Source of the DNA: Vicinamibacteria bacterium
GTDB taxonomy: Bacteria > Acidobacteriota > Vicinamibacteria > Fen-336
NCBI GenBank assembly: GCA_035570235.1
Contig: DATMML010000103.1
Location: 62,001-126,000, forward strand
DNA length: 64,000 nt
Direction: 5' to 3'
Both the position numbers and the translations under genes were made by a program. Positions 16,395 to 26,710 of the stretch are shown piece after piece. Positions within the stretch are counted from its first letter, which is position 1; each line of letters begins with the position of its first letter. The notes under the pieces were generated by a model. The model had not been told where the DNA came from. It saw only the letters and a program-made list of their open reading frames with translations, and ran no database searches.

Positions 16395-19300
16395 TTGGTG
16401 TGTCGGAGCAGGATGTCGAAGCCGAGGCCGTCCAACTGCGATTGGGTGAGGAGGATGGAAAGGCGGTCGGAGAGGGTGTACTCCACGGACAATACCGGAC
16501 CGTCCACCCCCCGCAGGTCCACGGAATAGAGCACGCTCAGGTCCGCGGTCAAGCGCTTGCCCACGGTGAGGCGGGCGGTGGGGTTGGTGGTGGCCCCCCG
16601 CAGCAGCGCGGGGTCGATGGAGAAGCGGTTCAGGCCGAAGACCCGCTCCGCGCCGCGCTCCAGGCCCACCTCTTCGGCCAGCCGGCCCGTGGCCAGGGAG
16701 GCCGCCCCCGTGGCCGCCAGCTGCCACTGGGCGGACTGGGCCTGGGTCAGGCTGGCCACCGCGCTCTCGTCCGCCCCCGCCAGGAGGTTGAGGATCTGCA
16801 GAGCGGCCAGGGGCGGGTCCGAGGTGAGGGTGGAGTTGATGTTCTTCAAGGTTCCGCCAAGCTTGAGCGTGATCTGGTAGGAGCGGACCCGCGTCTCCGC
16901 CTCGATGTTGAAGAGGGGATCCGTCCGTTGGGGATTGGAGAAGACGATGGTCCCCCGGCGGATGACGTAGGTGCGGCCCTGGAAGTACACCCTCCCGCGA
17001 TCCACCTCCGCCCGGCCCAGGAGCACGGGCGCGTCGAAGGTGCCCTGGACCACGAGGTCGGCCCGCGCCTGGAGGGTGGCGAGGTTGTTGTCGATGTGGA
17101 GCGTGCCCGGAGCGCGGACCTTCAAGTCATAGCGCACCCCCTCGCCCAGCGACTCGGGCTGCTCGAAGCCGCCCCCCCCGGACAGGAGCTCGGTGGCCAG
17201 GTCGTAGCGTCGGGTCCAAACCGCTTGCTTCACGTCCACGGTGCCCGTGATCCACTGGCGGCTGGCGTCCCCGAAGAGCCTGAGGTCGGCGTCGATCAAG
17301 CTGCGCAGCCCCTCCGGGTAGCGCAGGGCCATGTCCCGACCCGAGGGCCGGATGTCGAAGGACTTGAGCTGGCCCGCCGCGTAGGCGGCCTGGCCCTCGA
17401 GCTCGACCGCCCCCCCGGCCAGGGTGCCGGTGAGGCCCACGAGCTCCGCCGCGGACTCCGTGAAGCGCACCGTCCCGTGCACGTCGTCGAGGCCGTGGGG
17501 GAACCCGCGCACCCGCACCCCCGCCCCTTCGAGGGTGAGGGTGCCCGCGAGCTTGGGGGCCCCGAGCGTGCCCCCCACCTCCACGGCCAGGCGGGCCGCC
17601 CCGCGCCCCCGCAGGTTGCGCATGATCACGGAGAGCGTGCGCAGGTCGGCCGCTCCCTTGGCGCCCACGCGGAGGGGACCCTGGCCGAGAAGGTCGGCCC
17701 CTCCCTCCACGACCAGGTCCGTCCCCTCCCCCGCCATGTGCACCGCGCGCAGGTCCAGGTGTCCACCGGCCACGGTCACGTGCAGCGGCTCGCGGTTGCG
17801 GATCGGGTATTCCGGCAGCTGCACCTGCACCTCGGGGAGGGTGGCGTCCAGGGCGAGGTCGCGGGGCGCGCGCAGGGGGCCGCGGATGTCGAGGCTGCCC
17901 GTGGCCACGATGCCGACGAGGGAGGGCAGGGAAGGGAAGGGAGCGCGGAGGAAGGGATCCAGACTCGTGTCCCGGGCCTCCAGACGCAGGGCGCCCTCGT
18001 AGGGGGCGTCCGCCCCCACCGTCCCCCCGAGGCTCAGGTCCACGCGTGGAGAGCGGCAGCGCGCGGTCACTGCCAGCCGTCCGTCTCCGGAGCCGGTGAG
18101 GGTGGCCTCGAGCGACCCCAGGCCCTCGTCGCCCACGAAGAGTCGCGGCGAAGAGAGCGACCCCCGCAGGCGGGGGCGGGTCAGGGGGCCCTGGAGGGCG
18201 ATCCGGCCCGAGACCCTCCCCCCGAAATGGATCTGGGGGGTCAGGGGGGGCAGGACCGAGTCCACGTCCACTCCCTCCACCTCCGCGGCCCCGTCGTAGA
18301 GGCCGTCGTCGCTCAGGGAGCCTCGGAAGCGCACGCCTCCCCCCCCGATGCGGGCGAGGCCGGAGGTGATCTCGGTCAGGGGACCGCGCCAGCGCGAGAC
18401 CACGGCCAGGTCCGCATAGGGGATCCCGTAGTACCGCCCCTCCGGGCTCGTCACGCGCGCGGAGCCGTCGGGGGCGCTGCGTCGTCCGCGGATGGTGGCG
18501 TCGCCGGAGAGCAGACCACCCAGGTTCAGCTTCCAGTCCAGCGCCTTCGCGACGTCCGCCGCCGGCCAGGCCCGGAGGCGGACGCTCAAGTCGTTGCCGT
18601 CGTGAGCCCCGTAGTCGCCGGTCTCGGCCCGGCCGTCCAGCCAGATCTCACCCCCGCCCCGGCGCAGCACGAGGGAGCGCGAGCTCACCGAGTCGGCGTC
18701 CAGGACCCCCACCCACTCCGCCCCCCCCCACGCCACGCCCCGGTAGCCGAACTCCTGGCCGGTGAAGCGCCCCCCGAACACCGGCAGCTGCAGCGTTCCC
18801 GTCCAGCGGCCGTGGAAGACGCCGCTGCCGCTGACCCCGGCCAGCTCGGGGGCGGGGTTGCCGAGGGCCCGCCGGAGGCGCCGGAGCAGGTCGTCGGTGT
18901 CGGCGAGCGCCGTGCTCTCCCCATCCAGGGCCAGGTCGGCGCGGTCGTCGACCTCGATCCGCCCGGAGAGTCGGGCCCGGGTGGCCGGGGTTTTGAGGTC
19001 GGCCAGCTCCAGTTTCTCCACCCCCTTTTCCGCGCTCCACTCGACGCGGCCGGAGAGGGGCGTGCGGAGGTCGGCGCGGGGCTCGAGGTCCATGGCGAAG
19101 CGCCCCGAAATCTGGCGCGGCTTCCCCTTGGGCCAGCTGACCGCGAAGTCTCCGCTGGTCCCCGCGCCAAGGCCCATCTCGCCCACGTCGAAGATGAGCC
19201 GGATCAGGCCTTCCGCGTCCACGCCTCGCAGCGGCCCACTGAGCCGCACCGCCTCCGGCCCGTTGGGCACCTGGATGTCCAGGGTGGCGGTCCCGCCCAG

Positions 19301-20269
19301 GGCCTCGAGCTGCAAATCGTGGAGGTCGAGGCCGTCGCCGTCGTACTTCAGGAGGCCCCCGAAGCGGGGGACGCTCATGCCCTTGAAGACCCCCCCCGTC
19401 CCCTCCGCGCGCCCCTCGATGCGCAGGTGCGAGCCGTCGACGGACAGGAGCCCGTCCCAGCGCGTGGCGCCCTTCAAGCCGAAGCCGGTGCGCATGACGT
19501 GGCGGTCCAGCATCTCCAGGTCGACGGGACCGGTGAGCTGGAAGCGGCCCTGCGGCCGCGCGGCCAGGCGGATCTGCCCGTGGTAGGCGAGGTCCGTCCC
19601 GGGCGCGCGCAGGTGCGCGGAGGGCACCGTAATCAGCCCCTGGTTAAGGCTGAGGTCGATCTCGGTGCTCATGACCAGGGGGGGAGCGGTGCCGAACTGG
19701 AGCTTCCCGGGGCCGAAAGAAACGTTTCCCTCGAGGCCACCCCCTCTCCGCGCAAGGAGCCGACCGTGGAAGTCGGGCAGCTCGAGGTCCAGCGGCACCC
19801 GGGCGTGGTCGACAATGAACTCGCCCTGCTGGATGACGACCCGGCTCACGCTCACGTCCAGGCCGCCGCCCCCGCCCCCGTTTCCCATGCTGGGGATGTC
19901 GTCGCCCCCCGGCCCCTCGGGAGGGTCGGGGAAAGCGTGGACGCGCACCTTCAGGCCCTCCGCCCGCACCCGGGAGAGGACAAGGCGGCGCCCCCAGAGG
20001 GCAGCCAGGCTGGGGGTGACGACGGTGCGCGGGATCTCCAGGAAGGGCGGGGCCTCGGGAGTGTAGCCGCCCACCCGGAGGTCTAGGATCTCCGCCTCCA
20101 GGGGGACGAGGTGGAAGCGCACGCTCCCCACCGTGGCCGGACGGTGGAAGAAGCCGGCCAGGCCGGACGCGATCGCGTCGCGGGACCAGCCGGCGAGATG
20201 GGCAAAGGCGTAGGCCAGACCGGCCAGGAAAAGGACGGCCAGCAGCAGCAGTCGGCGGCGGCGGGTCAA
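16391..20269 (-). CDS. TamB-family inner-membrane-anchored translocation/assembly protein
   Basis: The 1292-residue protein has one N-terminal membrane anchor (residues about 7-25, LLLLAVLFLAGLAYAFAHLAG) and then a very long run of alternating short beta strands, as expected for the hydrophobic-groove fold shared by TamB, YdbH and AsmA-like lipid-transfer proteins. The C-terminal part (about 950-1292) is the DUF490/TamB domain, with FNIEAETRVRSYQITLKLGGTLKNINSTLTSDPPL and a closing YTLSDRLSILLTQSQ region. It spans the periplasm and works with an Omp85 partner, which here is encoded next to it with an ATGA overlap. Recent work on this family supports phospholipid transport; the substrate here is not shown by sequence. 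Confidence 0.88.
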   Translation of the reverse strand: MTRRRRLLLLAVLFLAGLAYAFAHLAGWSRDAIASGLAGFFHRPATVGSVRFHLVPLEAEILDLRVGGYTPEAPPFLEIPRTVVTPSLAALWGRRLVLSRVRAEGLKVRVHAFPDPPEGPGGDDIPSMGNGGGGGGLDVSVSRVVIQQGEFIVDHARVPLDLELPDFHGRLLARRGGGLEGNVSFGPGKLQFGTAPPLVMSTEIDLSLNQGLITVPSAHLRAPGTDLAYHGQIRLAARPQGRFQLTGPVDLEMLDRHVMRTGFGLKGATRWDGLLSVDGSHLRIEGRAEGTGGVFKGMSVPRFGGLLKYDGDGLDLHDLQLEALGGTATLDIQVPNGPEAVRLSGPLRGVDAEGLIRLIFDVGEMGLGAGTSGDFAVSWPKGKPRQISGRFAMDLEPRADLRTPLSGRVEWSAEKGVEKLELADLKTPATRARLSGRIEVDDRADLALDGESTALADTDDLLRRLRRALGNPAPELAGVSGSGVFHGRWTGTLQLPVFGGRFTGQEFGYRGVAWGGAEWVGVLDADSVSSRSLVLRRGGGEIWLDGRAETGDYGAHDGNDLSVRLRAWPAADVAKALDWKLNLGGLLSGDATIRGRRSAPDGSARVTSPEGRYYGIPYADLAVVSRWRGPLTEITSGLARIGGGGVRFRGSLSDDGLYDGAAEVEGVDVDSVLPPLTPQIHFGGRVSGRIALQGPLTRPRLRGSLSSPRLFVGDEGLGSLEATLTGSGDGRLAVTARCRSPRVDLSLGGTVGADAPYEGALRLEARDTSLDPFLRAPFPSLPSLVGIVATGSLDIRGPLRAPRDLALDATLPEVQVQLPEYPIRNREPLHVTVAGGHLDLRAVHMAGEGTDLVVEGGADLLGQGPLRVGAKGAADLRTLSVIMRNLRGRGAARLAVEVGGTLGAPKLAGTLTLEGAGVRVRGFPHGLDDVHGTVRFTESAAELVGLTGTLAGGAVELEGQAAYAAGQLKSFDIRPSGRDMALRYPEGLRSLIDADLRLFGDASRQWITGTVDVKQAVWTRRYDLATELLSGGGGFEQPESLGEGVRYDLKVRAPGTLHIDNNLATLQARADLVVQGTFDAPVLLGRAEVDRGRVYFQGRTYVIRRGTIVFSNPQRTDPLFNIEAETRVRSYQITLKLGGTLKNINSTLTSDPPLAALQILNLLAGADESAVASLTQAQSAQWQLAATGAASLATGRLAEEVGLERGAERVFGLNRFSIDPALLRGATTNPTARLTVGKRLTADLSVLYSVDLRGVDGPVLSVEYTLSDRLSILLTQSQLDGLGFDILLRHTK

Positions 20270-20282
20270 GGCACCCCCGCCT

Positions 20283-20774
20283 TCACTCCACGACGACGAG
20301 CAGGGCCCCGGTCTCCACCGCTTGGCCCTCGCGCACCAGGAGCTCCTTCACCCGCCCCGCCCGGGTCGCCCGGAGCTCGTTTTCCATCTTCATGGCCTCC
20401 ACCACCACCAGACCCTGCCCCGCCTCGACCGCCTGGCCAGCCTCGACCAGCAGCCGCACTAGCTTGCCGGGCATGGGCGCGGTGACGCGCACGGGACCGG
20501 CCTCGGCTCTGGCCCCGGGGAGAGCCACCCGGCCCGCGGCCAGGAGCTCAACCTCCACAACCTCGTGGTCGAGAACCACGGTGTACCCCCGAGGCGTGGT
20601 CAGAAGGCCGACCTCGTAGCTGCGCCCGTCGACGAGCAGGCTCAGGAAGTGGCGCCCCGTCTCCTCGAGGTCCACCTCGAGCGGACGGCCATCGAGGATC
20701 ACCGTGTAGCGCCCGCTCTTGCCTCGCACCTCCACCCGCAGGGTGCGGCCGTCCACCGCGGCCTCGAACATCAT
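20283..20774 (-). CDS. Biotin carboxyl carrier protein of an acyl-CoA carboxylase
   Basis: The 163-residue protein ends with a biotinyl domain: APMPGKLVRLLVEAGQAVEAGQ, then VVVEAMKMENEL, whose Lys129 in AMKM is the biotinylation site, and VKELLVREGQAVETGALLVVVE. The N-terminal half is two short beta-rich modules of the kind found ahead of the carrier domain in propionyl-CoA-type carboxylases. The start is the ATG pair at 20774/20771, ten bases after the accC-like stop; no strong ribosome-binding site is seen, so translation may be coupled. It carries CO2 between the carboxylase and the carboxyltransferase encoded just upstream in the operon. Confidence 0.9.
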   Translation of the reverse strand: MMFEAAVDGRTLRVEVRGKSGRYTVILDGRPLEVDLEETGRHFLSLLVDGRSYEVGLLTTPRGYTVVLDHEVVEVELLAAGRVALPGARAEAGPVRVTAPMPGKLVRLLVEAGQAVEAGQGLVVVEAMKMENELRATRAGRVKELLVREGQAVETGALLVVVE

Positions 20775-20784
20775 GAGGATGCAC

Positions 20785-22299
20785 TCACCGGGGGCCCCGC
20801 TGCGCCTCGCGCAGGCCGGCCTGCCACCAGCTCGAGGGCCCGCCCCGCCCGTCCCCCGCGGGCGCGCGGCCGGCCTGGCGGTCCCGAAAAGCGCGGATGG
20901 CGGCGGCCACCACCGCCAGCTCGGAGGCGCGCGCGGGCTCCCGGCCGGCTCCCGCGAAGGCCGTCTGCACGAAGGAGGTGTCGAAGTCCCCGGCCAAGAA
21001 AGCCGGGTGCCGCAGAACGCGCTCGAAGAACGGCAGGGTGGTCTTGGGGCCCAGGATCTTGTACTCGGAGAGGGCCCTTCGCATTCGCGCAAGCGCGTCC
21101 TCGCGGTCGCTCCCGTGGGCCACGAGCTTGGAGAGAAGGGGGTCGTAGTGGATGGGCACCTCGTACCCCTCGTAGATCCCGGAGTCGTCGCGCACCCCGG
21201 GGCCGCCGGGCACCCGCAGTCCGAGAATCCGCCCCGGGCTGGGCAGGAAGCCCGCGTCCGGATCCTCGGCGTAGACCCGGCACTCGATCGCGTGTCCGCG
21301 CTGTCTCAGGTCCTCCTGCCGGAAGGGAAGACGCTCCCCGGCCGCCACGCGGATCTGGAGCTTCACCAGGTCCTCGCCCGTCACCATCTCCGTCACCGGG
21401 TGCTCGACCTGAAGGCGGGTGTTCATCTCCAGGAAAAAGGGGTTGCGGTCCGCGTCTACCAGGAACTCGATCGTCCCGGCGTTGCGGTAGCCGACCCGCC
21501 TCACCAGGGCCACCGCCAGCTCTCCCATCCGCGCCCGCAGCTCGGGGGTGACGAAGGGGGAGGGGCTCTCCTCGATCACCTTCTGGTGGCGCCGCTGGAT
21601 GGAGCACTCCCGCTCGAAGAGGTGAACGGCGTTGCCGTGGTGGTCGGCCAGGATCTGGATCTCGATGTGCCGGGGCTTGAGGATGGCCTTCTCAAGGTAG
21701 AGGGCGTCGTCTCCGAAGGCGTTCTTGGCCTCGCTGCGGGCGCGGGCGGCGGCCGCGCTGAGGTCGGCCTCCCTCTCCACCAGGCGCAAGCCCTTGCCCC
21801 CGCCCCCCGCCGCCGCCTTCAGCATGACGGGGAAGCCGATCTTGGCCGCCTCCGCCCGGATGGTGGCGTCGTCGGGGATAGGGGTGAGCGTCCCCGGAAC
21901 CACCGGCACCCCCGCCTCCTTCGCCGCGCGGCGGGCCGAGGTCTTCTCGCCCATGAGGGCAATGGTCTCGCTGCGGGGCCCGATGAAAACGAGGCCGGCC
22001 TCCTCGCAGGCGCGGGCGAAGGCCGCGTTCTCGGCCAGGAAGCCGTAGCCGGGATGGATGGCCTCCGCCCCCGTCTTCCGCGCCGCCTCCAGCACCCGCT
22101 CCCCCCGCAGGTAGGACTCCCGCGACGGGGCTCCGCCCACCGGGTGGGCCTCGTCCGCCCGCTGGACGTGGAGGGCGGCGCGATCGGCCTCGGAGTAGAC
22201 AGCCACGCTCGCGATGCCCATCTCCCGGCAGGCCCGGATCACCCTGACCGCGATCTCCCCGCGGTTGGCGACCAGGATCTTCTTGAACGGAGGCTTCAC
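20785..22299 (-). CDS. accC: Biotin carboxylase subunit of acyl-CoA carboxylase
   Basis: The 504-residue protein begins [22 protein letters not shown] and contains [12 protein letters not shown], the ATP-grasp glycine loop [41 protein letters not shown] with the catalytic Glu-rich segment, and [20 protein letters not shown]. These are diagnostic for the ATP-dependent carboxylation of biotin. The GTG at 22299 overlaps the carboxyltransferase stop (GTGA). The last 60 residues are less conserved and Arg/Ala-rich. Length matches other AccC/PccA-type subunits without a fused carrier. It acts in the cytoplasm with its two neighbours. Confidence 0.93.
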   Translation of the reverse strand: MKPPFKKILVANRGEIAVRVIRACREMGIASVAVYSEADRAALHVQRADEAHPVGGAPSRESYLRGERVLEAARKTGAEAIHPGYGFLAENAAFARACEEAGLVFIGPRSETIALMGEKTSARRAAKEAGVPVVPGTLTPIPDDATIRAEAAKIGFPVMLKAAAGGGGKGLRLVEREADLSAAAARARSEAKNAFGDDALYLEKAILKPRHIEIQILADHHGNAVHLFERECSIQRRHQKVIEESPSPFVTPELRARMGELAVALVRRVGYRNAGTIEFLVDADRNPFFLEMNTRLQVEHPVTEMVTGEDLVKLQIRVAAGERLPFRQEDLRQRGHAIECRVYAEDPDAGFLPSPGRILGLRVPGGPGVRDDSGIYEGYEVPIHYDPLLSKLVAHGSDREDALARMRRALSEYKILGPKTTLPFFERVLRHPAFLAGDFDTSFVQTAFAGAGREPARASELAVVAAAIRAFRDRQAGRAPAGDGRGGPSSWWQAGLREAQRGPR

Positions 22300-23843
22300 A
22301 GGGGGATGTTGCCGTGTTTCTTGGGCGGATTCTGGTCGCGCTTGGTCTTGGCCATCTCGAGGCCGGTGATGATCTTGAGGCGGGTCTGCCGAGGCTCGAT
22401 CACTTCGTCGATGAAGCCCCGGTCCGCGGCCGCGTAGGGGTTCGCGAACTTCTCGCGAAACTCCTGGACCTTCTGGGCGCGGAGGGCCTCGGGGTCGCTG
22501 GCCTTGCCGAGCTCGCGGCGATAGAGCACGTTCACCGCCCCCTCCGGCCCCATGACCGCGATCTCGGCCGTGGGGTAGGCCAGGTTCAGGTCCGTGCGGA
22601 TGTGCTTGCTGGCCATCACGCAGTAGGCCCCGCCGTAGGCCTTGCGGGTGACGACGGTGATCTTGGGCACGGTGGCCTCCGCGAAAGCGAAGAGCAGCTT
22701 GGCCCCGTGCCGGATGATCCCCCCGAACTCCTGGGCGGTGCCGGGCAGGAAGCCGGGCACGTCCTCGAAGGTCACGAGGGGGATGTTGAAAGCGTCGCAG
22801 AAGCGCACGAAGCGCGCGCCCTTGACGGAGGCGTCGATGTCCAGGCAGCCGGCCAGCACCGCGGGCTGGTTGGCCACGATCCCCACGCTGCGGCCCCCGA
22901 AGCGGCCGAACCCCACCACGATGTTCTGGGCGAAGTGGGCGTGCACCTCCAGGAAGCGGCCCTCGTCGGTCACGGCGGTGATGAGCTTCTTGATGTCGTA
23001 GGGCTTGTTCGCCTCCGGGGGAATCAGGGTGTCGAGGGCGGGATCCTCGCGCTCGGAGGGGTCCTCGGTAGCGTGCGCGGGGGCCGGCTCGAGGTTGTTG
23101 GAGGGGAGGTAGGAGAGCAGCTCGCGGATGAGGCCGAGGCACGCCCGGTCGTCGTCCACCGCGAAGTGGGCCACCCCCGAGCGCGCATTGTGGGTCATGG
23201 CCCCGCCCAGGTCCTCCTTGCTCACCTCCTCGTGGGTGACGGTCTTGATCACGTCGGGGCCAGTCACGAACATGTAGGAGGTGTCCTTCACCATCACGTT
23301 GAAGTCGGTGATGGCGGGGCTGTAGACGGCCCCCCCCGCGCAGGGGCCCAGGATGGCGGAGATCTGGGGGATCACCCCCGAGGCCAGGGTGTTGCGGAGG
23401 AAGATGTCGGCGTAGCCGCCGAGCGAGGCCACGCCCTCCTGGATGCGCGCGCCCCCGGAGTCGTTGAGCCCGACCACGGGGGCCCCCGTCTTTAGGGCCA
23501 GGTCCATCACCTTGCAGATCTTCTTCGCGTTGGTCTCGGAGAGGCTGCCCCCGAAGACGGTGAAGTCCTGGGCGAAGACGAAGACCGGCCGGCCCTCGAT
23601 GCGGCCATAGCCGGAGATGACCCCGTCCCCGGGCACCTTCTGATCGGCCATCCCGAAGTCGAGGCAGCGGTGCTCCACCAGCTTGTCCAGCTCCTCGAAG
23701 GAGCCGGGGTCGAGGAGCAGCTCCACCCGCTCGCGGGCGGTCAGCTTCCCCTCCGCGTGCTGGCGCTCTCGCCGCTCGGGACCGCCCCCTTCCTCGGCGC
23801 GGCGGACCCTTTCCCGAAGCTCGGCCAGCCGGTCCATCAGCAT
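22296..23843 (-). CDS. pccB: Acyl-CoA carboxylase carboxyltransferase subunit (propionyl-CoA type)
   Basis: The 515-residue protein has the full crotonase-like pair of domains: [19 protein letters not shown] and [16 protein letters not shown] in the N-terminal half, [17 protein letters not shown] with [16 protein letters not shown] in the middle, and [26 protein letters not shown] plus [17 protein letters not shown] in the C-terminal half. This pattern fits propionyl-CoA carboxylase beta and related methylmalonyl-CoA enzymes more than acetyl-CoA carboxylase. The ATG at 23843 gives the normal family length; the frame is open upstream but with a Pro/Gly-rich, non-conserved stretch. It transfers CO2 from carboxybiotin to an acyl-CoA. 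Confidence 0.92.
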   Translation of the reverse strand: MLMDRLAELRERVRRAEEGGGPERRERQHAEGKLTARERVELLLDPGSFEELDKLVEHRCLDFGMADQKVPGDGVISGYGRIEGRPVFVFAQDFTVFGGSLSETNAKKICKVMDLALKTGAPVVGLNDSGGARIQEGVASLGGYADIFLRNTLASGVIPQISAILGPCAGGAVYSPAITDFNVMVKDTSYMFVTGPDVIKTVTHEEVSKEDLGGAMTHNARSGVAHFAVDDDRACLGLIRELLSYLPSNNLEPAPAHATEDPSEREDPALDTLIPPEANKPYDIKKLITAVTDEGRFLEVHAHFAQNIVVGFGRFGGRSVGIVANQPAVLAGCLDIDASVKGARFVRFCDAFNIPLVTFEDVPGFLPGTAQEFGGIIRHGAKLLFAFAEATVPKITVVTRKAYGGAYCVMASKHIRTDLNLAYPTAEIAVMGPEGAVNVLYRRELGKASDPEALRAQKVQEFREKFANPYAAADRGFIDEVIEPRQTRLKIITGLEMAKTKRDQNPPKKHGNIPL

Positions 23844-23889
23844 CCCCGCCCGGGGCCACGCGCGGGGCGGGCCGGCCGCACGCCCGGGC

Positions 23890-24105
23890 TCACGAGGCCC
23901 GGCACCCACAGCCCCCCCGGCCACACCCGCAGCCGCCGCCCCCGCCGGAGGAGCCCCCCCCGCCGCCCGTGAAGGCGAAGCTCGAGAGTTGTTTCTCGAC
24001 CGCGTCGTTGTGGCAGGCGGGGCAGCTCACGGCCTGGCCCCAGGCCCGCACGTAGGTCTCGAAGTGGTGGGCACACTGGGCGCAGATGTACTCGTAGATG
24101 GGCAT
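23890..24105 (-). CDS. FmdB-family zinc-ribbon protein
   Basis: A 71-residue protein starting [11 protein letters not shown]. Cys8, Cys11, Cys28 and Cys31 form two CxxC knuckles, the mark of the FmdB/YgiT-like putative regulatory zinc ribbon. The C-terminal 25 residues are almost only Gly, Ser and Cys ([15 protein letters not shown]), a tail seen in several members of the family, possibly an extra metal-binding region. The function of the family is unknown; a link to transcription has been proposed for FmdB. It sits four bases after the aldolase gene and 46 bases before the carboxyltransferase gene in the same operon. Confidence 0.88.
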   Translation of the reverse strand: MPIYEYICAQCAHHFETYVRAWGQAVSCPACHNDAVEKQLSSFAFTGGGGGSSGGGGGCGCGRGGCGCRAS

Positions 24106-24108
24106 GGC

Positions 24109-24777
24109 CTACCTCGCGACCTTGCTGCCCATCTCCTTCTTGGCCTTCTCCCAGTCCTCGAGGAAGCGCTTCAGGCCGACGTCGGTCAAGGGGTGCTTGA
24201 GGAGGGAGGAGAAGACGCTCATGGGCATGGTGCCGATGTGGGCCCCCATCTTGGCGGCCTCCACCACGTGCATGGGGTGGCGGAGGCTGGCGGCCAGGAC
24301 CTCGCACTCGAAGCGGTAGTTGCCGAAGATCGTGAGGATATCCCCCACCAGCTCCATGCCGGGGGTGGCCACATCGTCCAGCCGGCCCACGAAAGGAGAG
24401 ACGAAGCGGGCCCCCGCCTTGGCCGCCAGCAGGGCCTGGGTAGGAGAGAAGATCAGGGTCATGTTGACCCGGTGGCCCTCGGCGGTGAGGGCCCGGGTGG
24501 CCTTCAGCCCCTCGGGGATGCAGGGGCATTTGACCACGATGTTCTTGTGGAGCTTGGCCCAGTGCCGGCCTTCCCGCACCATCCCCTCCGCGTCGGTGGC
24601 CACCACCTCGGCGGAGATCGGCCCGTCCACGGTCTTGCAGATCTCGAGCAGGATCTCCTCGGGTTCCCCGCTCTCCTTGGCCAGGAGGCTTGGATTTGTG
24701 GTGATGCCGTCGATCACGCCCAGGGTCACGGCTTCGCGGATCTCTTTGAGGTTCGCGGTATCCAGAAAAATCTTCAT
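24109..24777 (-). CDS. Fructose-6-phosphate aldolase / transaldolase-like protein
   Basis: The 222-residue protein is the short transaldolase type: [29 protein letters not shown], and [19 protein letters not shown], in which Lys83 is the expected Schiff-base lysine, followed by [34 protein letters not shown]. Enzymes of this size are either microbial transaldolases or fructose-6-phosphate aldolases; sequence alone does not separate them. The ATG at 24777 is preceded by GAGGAAG (24780-24786), and upstream in-frame residues are not conserved. It is the first gene of the long minus-strand operon that continues with the carboxylase. Confidence 0.9.
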   Translation of the reverse strand: MKIFLDTANLKEIREAVTLGVIDGITTNPSLLAKESGEPEEILLEICKTVDGPISAEVVATDAEGMVREGRHWAKLHKNIVVKCPCIPEGLKATRALTAEGHRVNMTLIFSPTQALLAAKAGARFVSPFVGRLDDVATPGMELVGDILTIFGNYRFECEVLAASLRHPMHVVEAAKMGAHIGTMPMSVFSSLLKHPLTDVGLKRFLEDWEKAKKEMGSKVAR

Positions 24778-25249
24778 GGCTTCCTCAAGAATTAGGTCCC
24801 AAACAAATGGCGGGGGCTCTACCCGTCCCCCCAAAGCTCGCCACGGACACTAAGGGCACGGACTCAAGGCCCGTGTGTCTCAAGGAGATGATATCCCCAA
24901 TCATCGCGCCGCAGGCACGCGAGTCGCCGCCCAAGTGCTGCAAACACCATACTTGCGCCATGGACCGCCCCCCGGTGAGAGGGAGAGGGGCGACGGCCCC
25001 CGCCGGGGCGACGGGCGGACCGCGGAGGCGGCGGAGGAGGCTCCGCGCGGTGGGCCGGCAGAGCCCGGCACCCGCCCGCTTCTCCCTGCTCTTGCGACTC
25101 GGATTCCCCCCATTCGAGGGTTCCATCGGGGCCGAGAGGCATCCTGCTTTCCGGACCAGGCATCCTCCGTCCCGGACAGGGGCGGAAGCACGTCCCCGGA
25201 AGTCCTTATCGTGCTTCGCGAGCGCGCCTGGCAGCCCTCTTGCTAAGCT
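24778..25249. other. 472-base interval between divergent genes, no convincing gene
   Basis: This stretch separates the aldolase operon (minus) from the phosphate-binding-like gene (plus) and should hold promoters for both, but I find no good -35/-10 pair. AAGGAG at 24882-24887 touches an ATG at 24888 that opens a plus-strand frame of 135 codons; its Arg/Pro-rich composition looks like chance. A short inverted repeat CACGG...CCGTG occurs around 24857-24875. I see no tRNA or other RNA. Confidence 0.5.
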
Positions 25250-25726
25250 ATGCGTGTCATGCCGACCAGAGTCAGCTCCAAGAGCGCGGTTTTAACCCTG
25301 CGCGTCCTCATCCTCGGCCTCGCTTTGGCGGCCAGGCTGGAGGCGCAACCGAGCGATCCGCACGGCGCCTTCCGGGTTATCGTGAATGCGAAGGCCAGTG
25401 GACGAAGTATCGCCCGAGACGTTTTGGCCCAGATCTATCTCGGAAAGGTCCAGCGCTGGAGCGATGGCGTTCCCATCGTGGCCGTGGACCTCTCCGGCAC
25501 GTCTCCCGTCCGTCGCGCGTTCTGCGAGCAGCTCCTCGGCATGTCGGTGGAAGCGGTGAGGGTCTACTGGCTGCAGACCGTGTCTTCAACCGGCAAGCGG
25601 CCACCCCTCACCAAGCCCTCCAACGAGGATGTCATCGCCTTCGTGGCCAGCAAACCGGGCGGGGTCGGGTACGTTTCCTCCGCGACACCCCTTCCGGAAA
25701 CGGTGCGGGAAGTCGCTGTTCACTGA
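25250..25726 (+). CDS. Exported phosphate-binding-like (PstS-like) single-domain protein
   Basis: The 158-residue protein has a signal peptide (VLTLRVLILGLALAARLEAQ) and then FRVIVNAKASGRSIARDVLAQIYLGKVQRWSDGVPI, which resembles the PBP-like-2 domain of PstS-type phosphate-binding proteins, ending in PGGVGYVSSATPLPE. It is about half the size of a PstS and has only one lobe, as in the many small PBP-like proteins found without a transporter. No Pst transport genes are nearby. An alternative start is the ATG at 25259, nine bases downstream of TAAGCT (25244-25249), which would give a better signal peptide. Confidence 0.8.
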   Translation: MRVMPTRVSSKSAVLTLRVLILGLALAARLEAQPSDPHGAFRVIVNAKASGRSIARDVLAQIYLGKVQRWSDGVPIVAVDLSGTSPVRRAFCEQLLGMSVEAVRVYWLQTVSSTGKRPPLTKPSNEDVIAFVASKPGGVGYVSSATPLPETVREVAVH

Positions 25727-25844
25727 GAAAGCGGCAGTTGGGCACGTGGCGGGCGACGACCGGGGCCTGTCGGGTGCTGTTCCGGGGGGACAAGGGGTTC
25801 TCGGCGGAGGTCCCCAAGGTCGAGCGGCCCGGATCCCGCCTGTG

Positions 25845-26645
25845 ATGTCCGGGGAGAAGACCATCCTGGTCTCCCGGACGGCGATCCCAAGGAGCCCCCT
25901 TGGCGCCGCTCTGTTGCTCGCCCTTTCCAGCGGGGCGTGCAGTGAGAGCCGCGAGATCGCCGTGAACTCCTGGTTCCAGATCCGGGCCAAGCAGCCGGTG
26001 GTGAAGGGCATCGTTTCCTTCGGCCCCGGGCCGACCCAGTCTTACCGCATACGCTCGACATGGGGGTGGAGGGAGGTGGCGCACGGGAGCTTCGGTTGCG
26101 TCATGAGGCTTCGCCGGGACACCGCGGTTCTGTTCTCTCCGTCACCATCTGACCCGCTCCGTATCCTTTATGAAGGGGAGGCAGAGAGCCGGCCGATTCC
26201 CGACCTCCTGGGGAGCGATGGCCGGCTCTCCGTGCCGCCCGACGGTGCTTTCATCGACTCTCTTCGGTGTATGGCCGGGAAGTCCGCCGTGAGCTGCGAG
26301 GAAATGGGCTTCAGGCGCTACGACGTCGCGTTGCGCACCGTGAGCACGGCGAGCCTCCCCAAAGCGCCGCCCGGGAACGCCTACCTGCCGCCTTGGGTCT
26401 TTGCCTACGATGCGGAGGACACGCCCTACTTCATGAGTCGCCCCCCCCTAGGCGAGCTGGGTGATTCCTCGTGCCTGCTCGTGGCCCTGGGTCCGTCAGG
26501 ACTTCGTTCCTGGACCGCCCCCCCGGCCTCGAGATGGGGATGTCCCGATGCCAGGGCCTGGTCAGGGACAACCGGACGGGCGCTTCGGGAGCCGAAGGCC
26601 TTCGGGGGCTTCTTCGGCACTCCACCCCAGACGATCCCTCCGTAA
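25845..26645 (+). CDS. Exported protein of unknown function (possible lipoprotein)
   Basis: A 266-residue protein. With the ATG at 25845 the N-terminus has a hydrophobic stretch [16 protein letters not shown] whose Cys could be a lipidation site, though the residues before it fit the lipobox only partly. The mature region is beta-rich, with Cys pairs ([32 protein letters not shown]) that could form disulfides. I recognise no family. It starts 118 bases after the phosphate-binding-like gene. A longer upstream reading frame exists but is not supported by a start signal. Confidence 0.6.
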   Translation: MSGEKTILVSRTAIPRSPLGAALLLALSSGACSESREIAVNSWFQIRAKQPVVKGIVSFGPGPTQSYRIRSTWGWREVAHGSFGCVMRLRRDTAVLFSPSPSDPLRILYEGEAESRPIPDLLGSDGRLSVPPDGAFIDSLRCMAGKSAVSCEEMGFRRYDVALRTVSTASLPKAPPGNAYLPPWVFAYDAEDTPYFMSRPPLGELGDSSCLLVALGPSGLRSWTAPPASRWGCPDARAWSGTTGRALREPKAFGGFFGTPPQTIPP

Positions 26646-26698
26646 TTGGGGAGAGCGCGCGGGTCGGGCTTCCCGAGCCCCTCGCACCCCGCGACGGG

Positions 26699-26704
26699 TA
26701 TCAT
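26699..26704 (+). promoter_or_regulatory. -10-like TATCAT six bases before the amidohydrolase start codon
   Basis: TATCAT followed by six bases and then the GTG at 26711. If used, transcription would begin on or next to the start codon, giving a leaderless mRNA. No Shine-Dalgarno sequence is present before this GTG, which agrees with that idea. No clear -35 is visible. Confidence 0.4.
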
Positions 26705-26710
26705 CCCCGC

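Noticed and set aside
24888-25295. Plus-strand frame with AAGGAG directly before an ATG
   Set aside because: The Shine-Dalgarno touches the ATG, the product is low-complexity Arg/Pro, and it overlaps the start of the phosphate-binding-like gene in another frame.
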